Origin: Hyaloperonospora brassicae
Lineage: Eukaryota; Oomycota; Peronosporomycetes; Peronosporales; Peronosporaceae
Assembly: GCA_947650285.1 (NCBI GenBank)
Contig: CANTFL010001445.1
Location: 930,001-994,000 of the forward strand
Length of the DNA: 64,000 bases
Direction of reading: 5' to 3'
Shown here piece by piece: positions 31,689-39,927 of this stretch; position 1 is the stretch's first letter; each line of letters starts with the position of its first letter. A model generated the notes under the pieces. The model saw nothing but the letters and a program-made list of their open reading frames with translations, was not told the DNA's origin and did no database searches. The position numbers and the translations under genes were made by a program.

Positions 31689-33278
31689 GTGACTCAAGGC
31701 ACAGAGTCTGTGCCTGTGCCAGCTTCTACGGCAGACGATTCGTCATCTGCTGCTCGTTCTTCGCCTTCAGCAACAGGTGCTGCAGGTGCACGCGGCACCT
31801 CACCGTGTGCGCATGATGACCTCGACGTAGAGGTCATCTACTCAGGCGAGTCAGACGTGTCTGACTCGGGCAATGCGCCAGAGGCGTCTCGCTCACCGGC
31901 GACGCCTCAGTGTTCGCCAAGGCCACTGCCGAACGAACGGACTCGTGAGTTGCAACACAGTCTGTTCGGCAGTGATGACGAATCGGGTGATGAGTATGTT
32001 TGCTCATCACCGCAATCAGCTCGTGCTCCTTCGCACGAGCGACTTGACGATGGTGCAACCCATCGTCATGCTGACAATCGTGGTACCGACAAGGGTACCA
32101 CTGTGAAGCGTGATGAGCTGAAGCCGTGGCGTTTGCCCGAACGGCTCATCAATAGCCTGTCTCACGGGACAGGCCAACACCATCGAATACCCTTATTCGA
32201 TGCCACTGAGCCTCATGGCTTGAGGTCCAGCGCGAAGAACTTTCGCGCTGAAGAAGATTTTTATCTCGATGTCTTCCTTAGACATCGATGGTACAACAGC
32301 TACCAAAAGCGTGACAAAACATCGCTTTTGGCTGCGTGGAACGCGTTCGTCCAAAACGTAAAGAATTTTGGACGAGAAGGGTGGCTCAAGAAACTTGAGG
32401 CGACACGCCTCAGGTTCGAAAGGCGAACGCCAACCGGTGCCAGGTACCGGTTGCACTGTTTATCGAGTGAGGCAGGCATTCCTTGCCTCACATGGGGAGA
32501 CCCTTGTGCGAGTTGTGTTGACAACTCGCAGCGTGCACCTAGGGAAGTGTATTCCCTAGATTCGCCCTGGGGAAGGGCACACATCTTGGCTGAGATGCGT
32601 GACGCGATTGCAAACTTGCAATCCGTCTACAAGCGCCTAGGGCGCGTGTTTACCGATGGGCCACAGGACTCATCGGATGGGTCTCGTCATACTGGCGGAC
32701 GAGACCTTCAACATCCATCAACAGCTGAGAGCGGGGCTCCCAGCTGTTCTAAGAGGGTGGATACCCCCGCCACTGGAAGAGGTAGCTCGCCCTTGATCCT
32801 GAATCGCCACGGTGATTCAAGATACGCTCCACTAGAAAGCGTTGAAGACCGTGAGCATCCACCAAAAGATGTGGTGGAGGAGGAAAGACCTCCTCCAGAT
32901 GATTCGGTTCACCATCTCGACCCTTACGAGATGGATCGCGCAATCGATGAATTGCTCGATGACTTGAAGCACGAGCGCGACCGGCGCTACGCTTTGACAA
33001 ATACCGTGCGGAAGAACCGCAAGGATCACGAGGCTGATCGGGCGAGGGATCGCGCCGATTATGCCACAGCACAGCTTCAGGTCGAGCGGGATGTCCGCTC
33101 CCTATTCGCCGAGCCGGCGACAGCTCGCGGGGAGATATCTCGGTTGAGTTCCGAGGTATCATATCTTCGCGACCAGACAGATCGTCTGGAGCGCGAACGC
33201 AAGAACTTAATGGATGTTCTTGAACGTGGGGGCTATCTTCATCGGAAGAAGAAGGCTCGTACTGACAGTACGGCCTGA
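31689..33278 (+). CDS. Antisense open reading frame in the 3' part of Gypsy copy B
   Basis: This 529-codon frame runs opposite to the element's own genes. Its first 970 bases lie between the end of pol and the 3' LTR; its last 630 overlap the integrase tail and chromodomain on the other strand. Residues 1-120 are acidic and Ser-rich (SGESDVSDSG, GSDDESGDEY). Residues 185-280 look folded (FYLDVFLRHRWYNSYQKRDK) and contain four cysteines at 257, 265, 273 and 276. Residues 413-512 form a clear coiled coil of charged heptads, followed by a basic HRKKKAR tail like a nuclear signal. No ATG exists in frame near the beginning; the first codon used is GTG, and an ATG at 31676 is in another frame, so a small indel, splicing or a non-ATG start must be assumed. 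It resembles in position the antisense ORFs of plant Grande/RIRE2 elements. Function unknown. Confidence 0.6.
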   Translation: MTQGTESVPVPASTADDSSSAARSSPSATGAAGARGTSPCAHDDLDVEVIYSGESDVSDSGNAPEASRSPATPQCSPRPLPNERTRELQHSLFGSDDESGDEYVCSSPQSARAPSHERLDDGATHRHADNRGTDKGTTVKRDELKPWRLPERLINSLSHGTGQHHRIPLFDATEPHGLRSSAKNFRAEEDFYLDVFLRHRWYNSYQKRDKTSLLAAWNAFVQNVKNFGREGWLKKLEATRLRFERRTPTGARYRLHCLSSEAGIPCLTWGDPCASCVDNSQRAPREVYSLDSPWGRAHILAEMRDAIANLQSVYKRLGRVFTDGPQDSSDGSRHTGGRDLQHPSTAESGAPSCSKRVDTPATGRGSSPLILNRHGDSRYAPLESVEDREHPPKDVVEEERPPPDDSVHHLDPYEMDRAIDELLDDLKHERDRRYALTNTVRKNRKDHEADRARDRADYATAQLQVERDVRSLFAEPATARGEISRLSSEVSYLRDQTDRLERERKNLMDVLERGGYLHRKKKARTDSTA

Positions 33279-33588
33279 GCCTCCCCACGTAAAACGTAGG
33301 ATGCGTGCGCATCCTGCGAGGCAATTCGATCGTGTATGCATTGCCCTTGCGATGCAACACTCGAAATGGCCCAATGTATTTCGGCAGTAGTTTACTACTG
33401 CCGACACTAGTGACTGCATGTCCAGGTAAGTTTACCGTAGACAGTAGTACTAGGTCATTAACTTTAACTGAAAAAACATTCGCTCTTCCATTCTTGTCTG
33501 CGTTCCGTTTATGACGGTCCACCGCATTTGCGATGGCGTCCTGAGCGAAACGGAATACCGCTTCTCGAGTCAGCAGGAAGTTCTCTGC
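32654..33588 (-). pseudogene. GPY/F-like module and chromodomain at the end of pol (copy B)
   Basis: After integrase the frame reads AIANAVDRHKRNADKNGRA, then VNDLVLLSTVNLP, LLPKYIGPFRVLHRKGNAY and HPTFYVGRLRPY, the GPY/F module of Gypsy integrases. After a Ser/Arg/Pro-rich linker comes FLVERILNHRG and YLFQWRGYPPS, a chromodomain; a TAG at 32749-32751 replaces the expected tryptophan before NSWEPRSQL, and the frame ends at a TAA near 32654. Chromodomains bind methylated histone H3 and guide integration into heterochromatin. The TAA at 33589 and this TAG make it inactive as it stands. Confidence 0.8.
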
Positions 33589-36446
33589 TTACTCTTTGTT
33601 TTGTCTTTCAGTGCGCTTCGTGCGCATTGCCAAGAGATTGCTCTCTTCTTCAGCGAGGTTGTATTCTTCCTCGCTGGCATAATCGTTGAAGATGCTGAAT
33701 ATACCAGCATCGTCATCATCATCTGAGTTAGTAATAGCGTCGCCGCTATTATTGAGGCGATTTTCTTCATCGATGTCGACCTGATCGACATCGGCATCAT
33801 ACGTGACGACGTTAGCGTCGACACGTGATGAGCAAGAGCCAAAACGGTTTTTGATCGAGCGAGTCCCTCCCCCCCTTATCCAAGAGTCACACTCTAGAAG
33901 GGCGGGCACACGTGGATGGCGTAAACCATTCACGTAAAACGGTGTGTGTTGTGTTGAGGCATGCACCGAATTATTTATGGCGAATTCCACCATCGGAAGG
34001 AATTCGCTCCAGCTCGAAAATGAGTGGAAATACCCTCGAAGGATCTCTTCGAGGACACGGTTCGCACATTCCGTCTGACCATCAGTTTCGGGATGGTCAG
34101 AAGTGGACATCGTTAACCGTGTTCCGAGAGAACGGAAAACAGATTACCAAAATGCCGCCGTGAATCGAGGGTCACGGTCGTATACGAGTTCACGGGGTAA
34201 CCCGTGGAGTCTAAAGGCCGTGTCGAGAAACACACGAGCACAACCTTGAGCCTTGATTGACTCGGGTACAGAAGCAAGATGCACCATCTTGCTGAATCGG
34301 TCAACAAACACAAGAATACCAGTATTCTTGTGGTCTTCTTCGGGAAACCCGAAGACGAAGTCCATTGAAACGGACTGACAGCACTCTGTCGGAATAGGCA
34401 GAGGCTGCAATGGCGCACAGGATGAAGGACTAGGCTTCACCCATTGACAAACCTCGCAAGCACGTATGTACTTGCGTACAAACTGATACTGGCGTGGCCA
34501 GCAAAAGTCACGACTTACCGTGAGGTAAGCCTTTTCTCTCCCACGATGATCACCTGTTGGGGCATCGTGACACTCGTACATGATGCGTAAACGCAAATCA
34601 TCATGAGCGGGGACGACGACACGAGGCGTGTCGCCGGCAACAGCTGTATAGTACAGCAATCCGTTGCGTGTACTATACCGATCCGAGGATGATCGGTACA
34701 AAGCCGGTAAATCCTTCAATGATTTACTGGATGGATGCACAAGATGATCCATTAATCGCAGAAGATCCTTATCTTCTTCGGATGCCTTTCGTATGTCGTC
34801 AAGTAAGCTTGACGACGGGACACTGGCTCTCAGTGTCGCAACAGTGGGCTTATCCTCACTGTTGGATTGTGCGTCCGGCTTGAAATCGGGACGGCGAGAA
34901 AGCGCATCAGCGAAGACGTTTAGTCGTTCTGGATTATACTCCACGGAGAAGTTATACTCCGCGAAGAAAGATAGCCACCTCGCCATCTTTTGCGAGTGGT
35001 GTGGGCTGTTTACGGCCGTGCGTAATAACGAATGGTCCGTATAGACAACAAACGGTCTATCACCGAGGAAATAGACGCGAAACTTAGCCAGTGCGTACTT
35101 CATGGCAAGTAGTTCCTTGTCATGCACTAAGTAATTGCGCTCCGCTGCTTGCAGCTGACGCGATTGATACCAGATGACGCGTTCTGCGCCATCTGCGTCG
35201 AACTGCATTAACGCACAGCCGATTGCAAAATCGATGGCGTCACAGACCACATGAAATGGTCTGTCCTGATCTGCAAACGAGAAGATCGGCGACTGCATCA
35301 AGCTCCACTTGATACCTTCAAAGGAACGCTGGCACTCAGCGTTCCATGACCACTTGACATTTTTCTTGAGCTAGCAAGAAAGATGAACAGTCATTTCGGC
35401 GTAGTTGCGCGAGTACTTGTGCAAGAACGCCGCTAGACCAAGGAACTTCCTTAGTCCCTTGACATCGACTGGCACTGGCCAGTCGGTGATCGCCTTGATC
35501 TTTTCGAAACCAGGGCGTACGCCGTGTTTGCCCACGATGCACCCAAGAAGTGGTATTTCGCTAGCCGCGAATATACACTTCTTGAGGTTTTCATACAGCT
35601 TATGCTTGCGCATAAGTTGAAGGACTTGACGAACGTGAGTTCTGTGAGCTTCAACGTCCGTCTTTCCGTCCATAGCCCGGCTATGGAAGAACACATCGTC
35701 GAAGTAACTCGGTGCGAAGTCTCGCACCGGTCTCAACAGATTTGTGACACATCTGTTGAATGTTGCAGGGACATTGCTCAGCCCCTGTGGCATAACTAGC
35801 CACTCCCACAGCATCCCGCCGGGGTTACTCACTGCCATGAACGGAATGTCCCGTTCACGCTTGAGTATCAGATAGAACCCATCCATCAGATCAATGGACG
35901 AAAAGATGGTACTCTTTGACATACCATCTATGATTACGTCCTTCCTCGGTATCGGTGTCTGAGCCGGTATCGTTGCAGCATATAATTTGTTGAATGCGTG
36001 CACTATCCGCCATCCTCCTGTGGCCTTTCGCACACAGAAGGTCGGAGAGCTGTGAGGGGATGTTGATTCCCTCACATGGCTCGCTGCTAAGCGATCGGCG
36101 AAGAACTTGTCGATCGCTGTACTTGTTCACGATGCAGTGGCCACTGCTTCATGACGCAGTACTTCGAGCCCGGTCTAAGCTCGATCTCGTGTCGAGTGCC
36201 TTTGTCCTTAGGCAACTCGCAAGGTACGGAATCAGGGAATACGTTCTTGAATTCGATCAAATCCTTATACAAAGGATTTGCCTGAAGTGACTCCCAGGAT
36301 TGAGACGTGTATCGCTCAATCCGAGTCTTCTCATCGAGGACACTTTCGTCCATCTATGAGCTGCTGAGAACCCGTTCGTTCTCAGCAAATACTGTTGCCG
36401 ACCGAATATCGGCCACATACTCATCGTCTGTGACGAGTATGCAGAT
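33589..36446 (-). pseudogene. pol: Reverse transcriptase, RNase H and integrase of Gypsy copy B (broken)
   Basis: RT palm motifs FSSIDLMDGFYLI and SYFDDVFF are found at about 35695-35706, RNase H (CDAIDFAIGCALMQF) near 35240, the integrase HHCC finger near 34480-34600, and the catalytic acids in SMDFVFGF, DRDPRF and HPETDGQTECANR (the E-containing part at about 34080). Defects: TAG near 36356, a one-base deletion near 36118, TAG at 35371 (LSC then stop), TAA at 34144 and TAA at 33589. An acidic stretch (DDDDD, EEEYNLAEEE) follows the integrase core. Compared with copy A the nonsense changes differ, except for the TAA at 34144 and the protease-end TAG, which both copies share. Confidence 0.92.
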
Positions 36447-37558
36447 CTACTTGACTTTGCCACTACGCAGATCACGCAAGAAACGTTTTGGTTCGAGCGT
36501 TGGCAACTGAGTTATCTCCGACGTTAACTTCCGAGGCACAATCAGATCGAGTGTATAAGAGCCTACACTTGATCCGTCATTGACCAAGACGTTCAACGTC
36601 TCGGTTTCTTCCTGGGAACTTGCTTCCACAGGTTGCGGAGGGCCTGATCCTTCAGCAAGTGACTCTTGAGGAATTCCTTCCTCAAGCACGTGGGGACTTA
36701 TTCCCTCGACGTCTTCTGACTGTGACTGTGCAACCACAGTCAGGTACCGATCCTCTACGGTCGACTCTCCAGTCGACTTAGGATTTCCATGTTGCCCTTT
36801 GGGGGCAACAGGTTTCTTTTGTCTAAGATGCTGCCCGCTAGGCATGCATTCATGTCCCGGTCCACTCGACTTCTTCGAGTGGTGGATCTTCGTCGCAGCC
36901 TGTACTTCTGTACAGCCGCCGGGAGCTTGCTCCACAGTGTAGTGATCAACTACACTGTGATCTTGTGCAGTCGTGCTAACGACCGTACCGCAAGTGAGGC
37001 CATCGCACTCACTCGCAGAACATCCACACGCTTGTGGACGCTCCATGACCTTCATCAGATGACCATCTGATGAACAAGCGGCAGGCATCTTCACGGATCG
37101 ATGCTGCCAGCTCACCCTTGGCTTGTACTTTCTGAGCCAAGGTAATCCCAGGATGACATCAAATTTGTCATCTAGATCTAGTACGATGAAGTCATCATCG
37201 TACTGTTCGCCCTCTAACGTGTAGTGGATTCCTACTACACGTTTCTCAACGGTTATCGATGCGCCTGTTGCAAGGCGCACCGTCATCCTTGTGAGGGGAA
37301 TGTCGCGCTCAACGAACTTGAGCCTACGACCCTCTAGTGACTGGCGTCGAACAAAGTTGTTCGACGCCCCACAGTCTACTAGGGCACGAAGCGACAAATC
37401 ATTTGTCGCTTCCAACTTCAAGGTGATGAGCGAAACGTCGTCACCAGGTGCAGAGACACACAATGATTGTGTATCTGGAGCAACTTTCGTCAAGAGATTT
37501 GCAAATTCTCTTGAGGTTGCTGGATCAGTAGGGCGCTCCGCCCCTACTGACCCCGACC
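36447..37558 (-). CDS. Retropepsin-like aspartic protease region of Gypsy copy B
   Basis: The frame is entered from gag at the slippery heptamer and is open for about 370 codons. It carries ALVDCGASNNFV (catalytic Asp) and ILGLPWL, followed by the same Ser/Gln/Glu-rich linker as copy A. It ends in the TAG at 36447-36449, in the sequence context GTCAAG TAG ATCTGC; beyond it the same frame continues into RT. The frame has no disabling change, in contrast to the rest of pol. Confidence 0.82.
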
Positions 37559-37565
37559 ATTTTTT
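37525..37565 (-). promoter_or_regulatory. Programmed -1 ribosomal frameshift signal, gag to protease (copy B)
   Basis: The heptamer A AAA AAT (37559-37565) is followed by an 8-nt spacer and the 9-bp hairpin with arms 37542-37550 and 37525-37533. All three parts are identical to copy A although flanking codons differ (TCA instead of CCA before the heptamer). Confidence 0.8.
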
Positions 37566-38698
37566 GATGGTCCGTCTCGCTGTTGCGGCTTCGCAACAGC
37601 GCTGGACCCACGCCCATTGCCCTTTCTGGCAAATGGTCGTCCATTTTGCTCAGTACTGTTTGGTACTGGGCGTGGAGCACTACACTCGTATGCATAGTGC
37701 CCAAACTTCTGACAGCGATTGCTCCTCTGCAATCGCTTGTTGTTTGAAGAGCGAGGTCTCTCGCTCTCAACATAGCAGAGGTCCATTGGTTCTGGACCTC
37801 CGATCTCTTGTCGTCTCGGTGGACGATAAGAGTTTGAGCTAGCATGAGCCTGTCTCATGCTAAAGTCTTCCTGTTCCGCGGCTGATATCGCTTCTTCAAG
37901 CGTATTCAGCTCAAGGCGGAACAGGTGGCTCCTGACGGGCCCTTCTGCAAGCCCTTGCATGAACACCGTAATCAACGTGTGTTCATGAACTGGGTTAGCA
38001 GTTATACTACTCGCTAGGAGTCGTATTTGTTGATCGTAAGCGTGCACATCACGCTTACCCTGCTTGAGTTTCAGGAGCTCAGAACGAGCCCTGAACTCAG
38101 CTCGTGGCGGCTCAAACGTTTGTCTGAGCCGGGCCTTGAAGTCATCTAGCGACCTAAGCACATTTGAGTCGCTACTTTCGAGCCCCAAGGCCCAAGTTTT
38201 GGCACTCCCTGCCAAGTGGGTCTGAGCAAATGTGAGTTTCATTTGCTCATCTTCGGCGAGACGAGCCCTTAGGGCTCTGTCGAGTTCGACAAGCCATATT
38301 AACAGGGAGTCCTCCGGGACTCCACTGTACTTGGAGATGTCAACTTTCATGACGTCGACACGACGCGCATGTGCCGTCCCGCCCACAGCAGCATGGAATT
38401 GCTGCTGTCTCAACAGCTCTATCTGTTGAGCATTGAGTTCTCTCAACTGATCAGCCTGTTGAGAGCCTTGCTGGTGAAGCAAGGCTACTTTCTTTCTCTC
38501 AATGGCAAGTTCATTTTGAATGAACTTGGCTATAGCGGCATTTTGATGGTATCTGTCTAGAGACTCCAACATGGCGCTAATGGCGAGTTCGCCTACGGTA
38601 GAACTCATTCGTTCTACCACACCCCATTCGATGTCACTCAAATGGGTAAACCCTTCACTCGTGGCGTGAAAGGTCTCTTCATCATCCAACATGAACAT
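37544..38698 (-). CDS. gag: Gag polyprotein of Gypsy copy B
   Basis: The 384-residue product has the same length and layout as in copy A: N-terminal part, Gln-rich coiled coil (55-105), Gag domain (115-270) and basic tail. The zinc knuckle is damaged: the first cysteine (326) is replaced by serine (SNRCQKFGHYAYEC), which should abolish zinc binding and RNA packaging. The frame itself is open from the ATG at 38698 to the TAG in the frameshift hairpin at 37544. The start codon again sits at the tip of a 9-bp hairpin. Confidence 0.9.
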   Translation of the reverse strand: MFMLDDEETFHATSEGFTHLSDIEWGVVERMSSTVGELAISAMLESLDRYHQNAAIAKFIQNELAIERKKVALLHQQGSQQADQLRELNAQQIELLRQQQFHAAVGGTAHARRVDVMKVDISKYSGVPEDSLLIWLVELDRALRARLAEDEQMKLTFAQTHLAGSAKTWALGLESSDSNVLRSLDDFKARLRQTFEPPRAEFRARSELLKLKQGKRDVHAYDQQIRLLASSITANPVHEHTLITVFMQGLAEGPVRSHLFRLELNTLEEAISAAEQEDFSMRQAHASSNSYRPPRRQEIGGPEPMDLCYVESERPRSSNNKRLQRSNRCQKFGHYAYECSAPRPVPNSTEQNGRPFARKGNGRGSSAVAKPQQRDGPSKNGRGQ

Positions 38699-38733
38699 GT
38701 TGGATGTTGTGGTCCTTGGAATGACTACAAAGT

Positions 38734-38741
38734 GCTACCAG
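38734..38741 (-). other. Primer-binding site of Gypsy copy B
   Basis: The minus strand reads TGGTAGCA two bases after the 5' LTR, matching the 3' end of initiator tRNA-Met over eight bases, as in copy A. Confidence 0.6.
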
Positions 38742-38743
38742 GT

Positions 38744-39131
38744 GTATCGGGGCACACCCTTGCGTGAACTTAACGCAAGGGTATCGTTACCCGACAGACG
38801 TACACGTGGCAAGCAAGGAAGCGTAGGTAGGGTAAAAGCAGAACTGTTATATTAATATAATTAAGTCTTTTAACTACTGTCTCTCTGTTTGACTTAGCTT
38901 AACTATACTAATATAACTGGGTGTATGGTGACGTCTCGTCACCACTCATTGCGCGCGTCTTGCGGCGATTGGTGGGTTGATATCGTCAAGATATCAACCA
39001 ATGAGTAGACTATTTGGTCACCCCATCAATATCACCACTTTGGTGATATTGTTTAAAGAATATCCAACTTCATATTCTTTATTGTCACTTTCCTTAAAAG
39101 TGACAATTTCATGTAACGGGCTGCCCAGACA
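38744..39131 (-). repeat. 5' LTR of Gypsy copy B (about 388 bp)
   Basis: The inner end reads TGTATCGGGGCACACCC on the plus strand. The outer end departs from the family consensus: instead of GCTGCCCCGTTACA it reads GCTGCCCAGACA. If TGTCT is taken as the new terminus, the LTR ends at 39131. The altered terminus would impair integrase processing. Confidence 0.88.
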
Positions 39132-39504
39132 CACGACGTGCCTTACATAACACGTTGTGAACAACTTCGTATGAGTTTATGGTCGCGATGTGCTTCCTTC
39201 AGCACGTTGTGAGCGACATTGTTTGAGTACACGTGTCATGTAGACAACGCATCGCACTGTCGTGCAACAACGTTCATGCGATTTATGATTAGCTGTATGT
39301 ATCTACAAGAAGACGCCAAAGAAGCGTCTTCTCTTCCGGTAGCCGAAAGTTAAGATATACCTATTGATCATGCTTTCAGAGCAATATGCTGCTGTATTGT
39401 GGGTAGGACCCGGTTCGTCAGACAGAAGAATTTGTGAGCCCGAACGGTAATGTACGCGAAATTAGCTTGGGCCAGATATCAGCGGTCGAAGGCAATTGAG
39501 GGCT
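39132..39504. other. Spacer between copy B and a solo LTR
   Basis: No gene or repeat of known type. The first 130 bases contain loosely repeated gttgtgaac/cacgttgtgagc words. Confidence 0.4.
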
Positions 39505-39509
39505 TGTCG

Positions 39510-39922
39510 TGTAACGGGGCAGCCTGTTCCATGGAAACTGTCATTCGAGAGATAATGACGATAAAGAATATTATGTTGAATATTCTTTGAACAATATCAA
39601 CAATAGTGGTGATATTGATGGGTCGACCAAAGAGTCTGCTCATTGGTTGATATCTTGACGATATCAACCCACCAATCGCCGCAAGACGCGCGCAATGAGT
39701 GGTGAGTAGACGTCGTCATACATTCAGTTAGATTAGTATGATTAAGTTAAGTCAAACAGAGAGACAGTGGTTAAAGACTTAATTATATTAATATGTCAGT
39801 TCTACTTTTCCCTAAGACAGTGTTGCCTCTGTCTTACCTACCGCTTCCTCGGTTGCCTCGTGTATACTTGTCGGTGCACGATACCCTTGCCTTAAGTTCA
39901 CGCAAGGGTGTGCCCCGTTTCA
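39510..39922 (+). repeat. Solo Gypsy LTR with target-site duplication TGTCG
   Basis: The LTR runs from TGTAACGGGGCAGCC to TGCCCCGTTTCA and is flanked by the perfect direct repeat tgtcg (39505-39509 and 39923-39927). At 413 bp and with the extra aagacagtgttgcctctgtctt segment, it belongs to the same LTR subfamily as copy A, although it lies next to copy B and in the opposite orientation. Confidence 0.95.
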
Positions 39923-39927
39923 TGTCG

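Larger units (their letters stand above)
31148..39131 (-). mobile_element. Ty3/Gypsy LTR retrotransposon copy B, complete with both LTRs
   Basis: On the minus strand the order is 5' LTR (39131-38744), primer-binding site, gag, protease, RT, RNase H, integrase, a GPY/F-like module and chromodomain, a long non-pol 3' part with an antisense open frame, polypurine tract and 3' LTR (31540-31148), about 8 kb in all. The integrase followed by a chromodomain puts it with chromodomain-carrying Ty3/Gypsy elements. Pol has several nonsense codons and one frameshift, so it is not autonomous now. The two LTRs differ at more than a dozen positions in about 390, much more than the Copia element. No target-site duplication is visible (cgatg on one side, cacga on the other). 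Confidence 0.95.
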
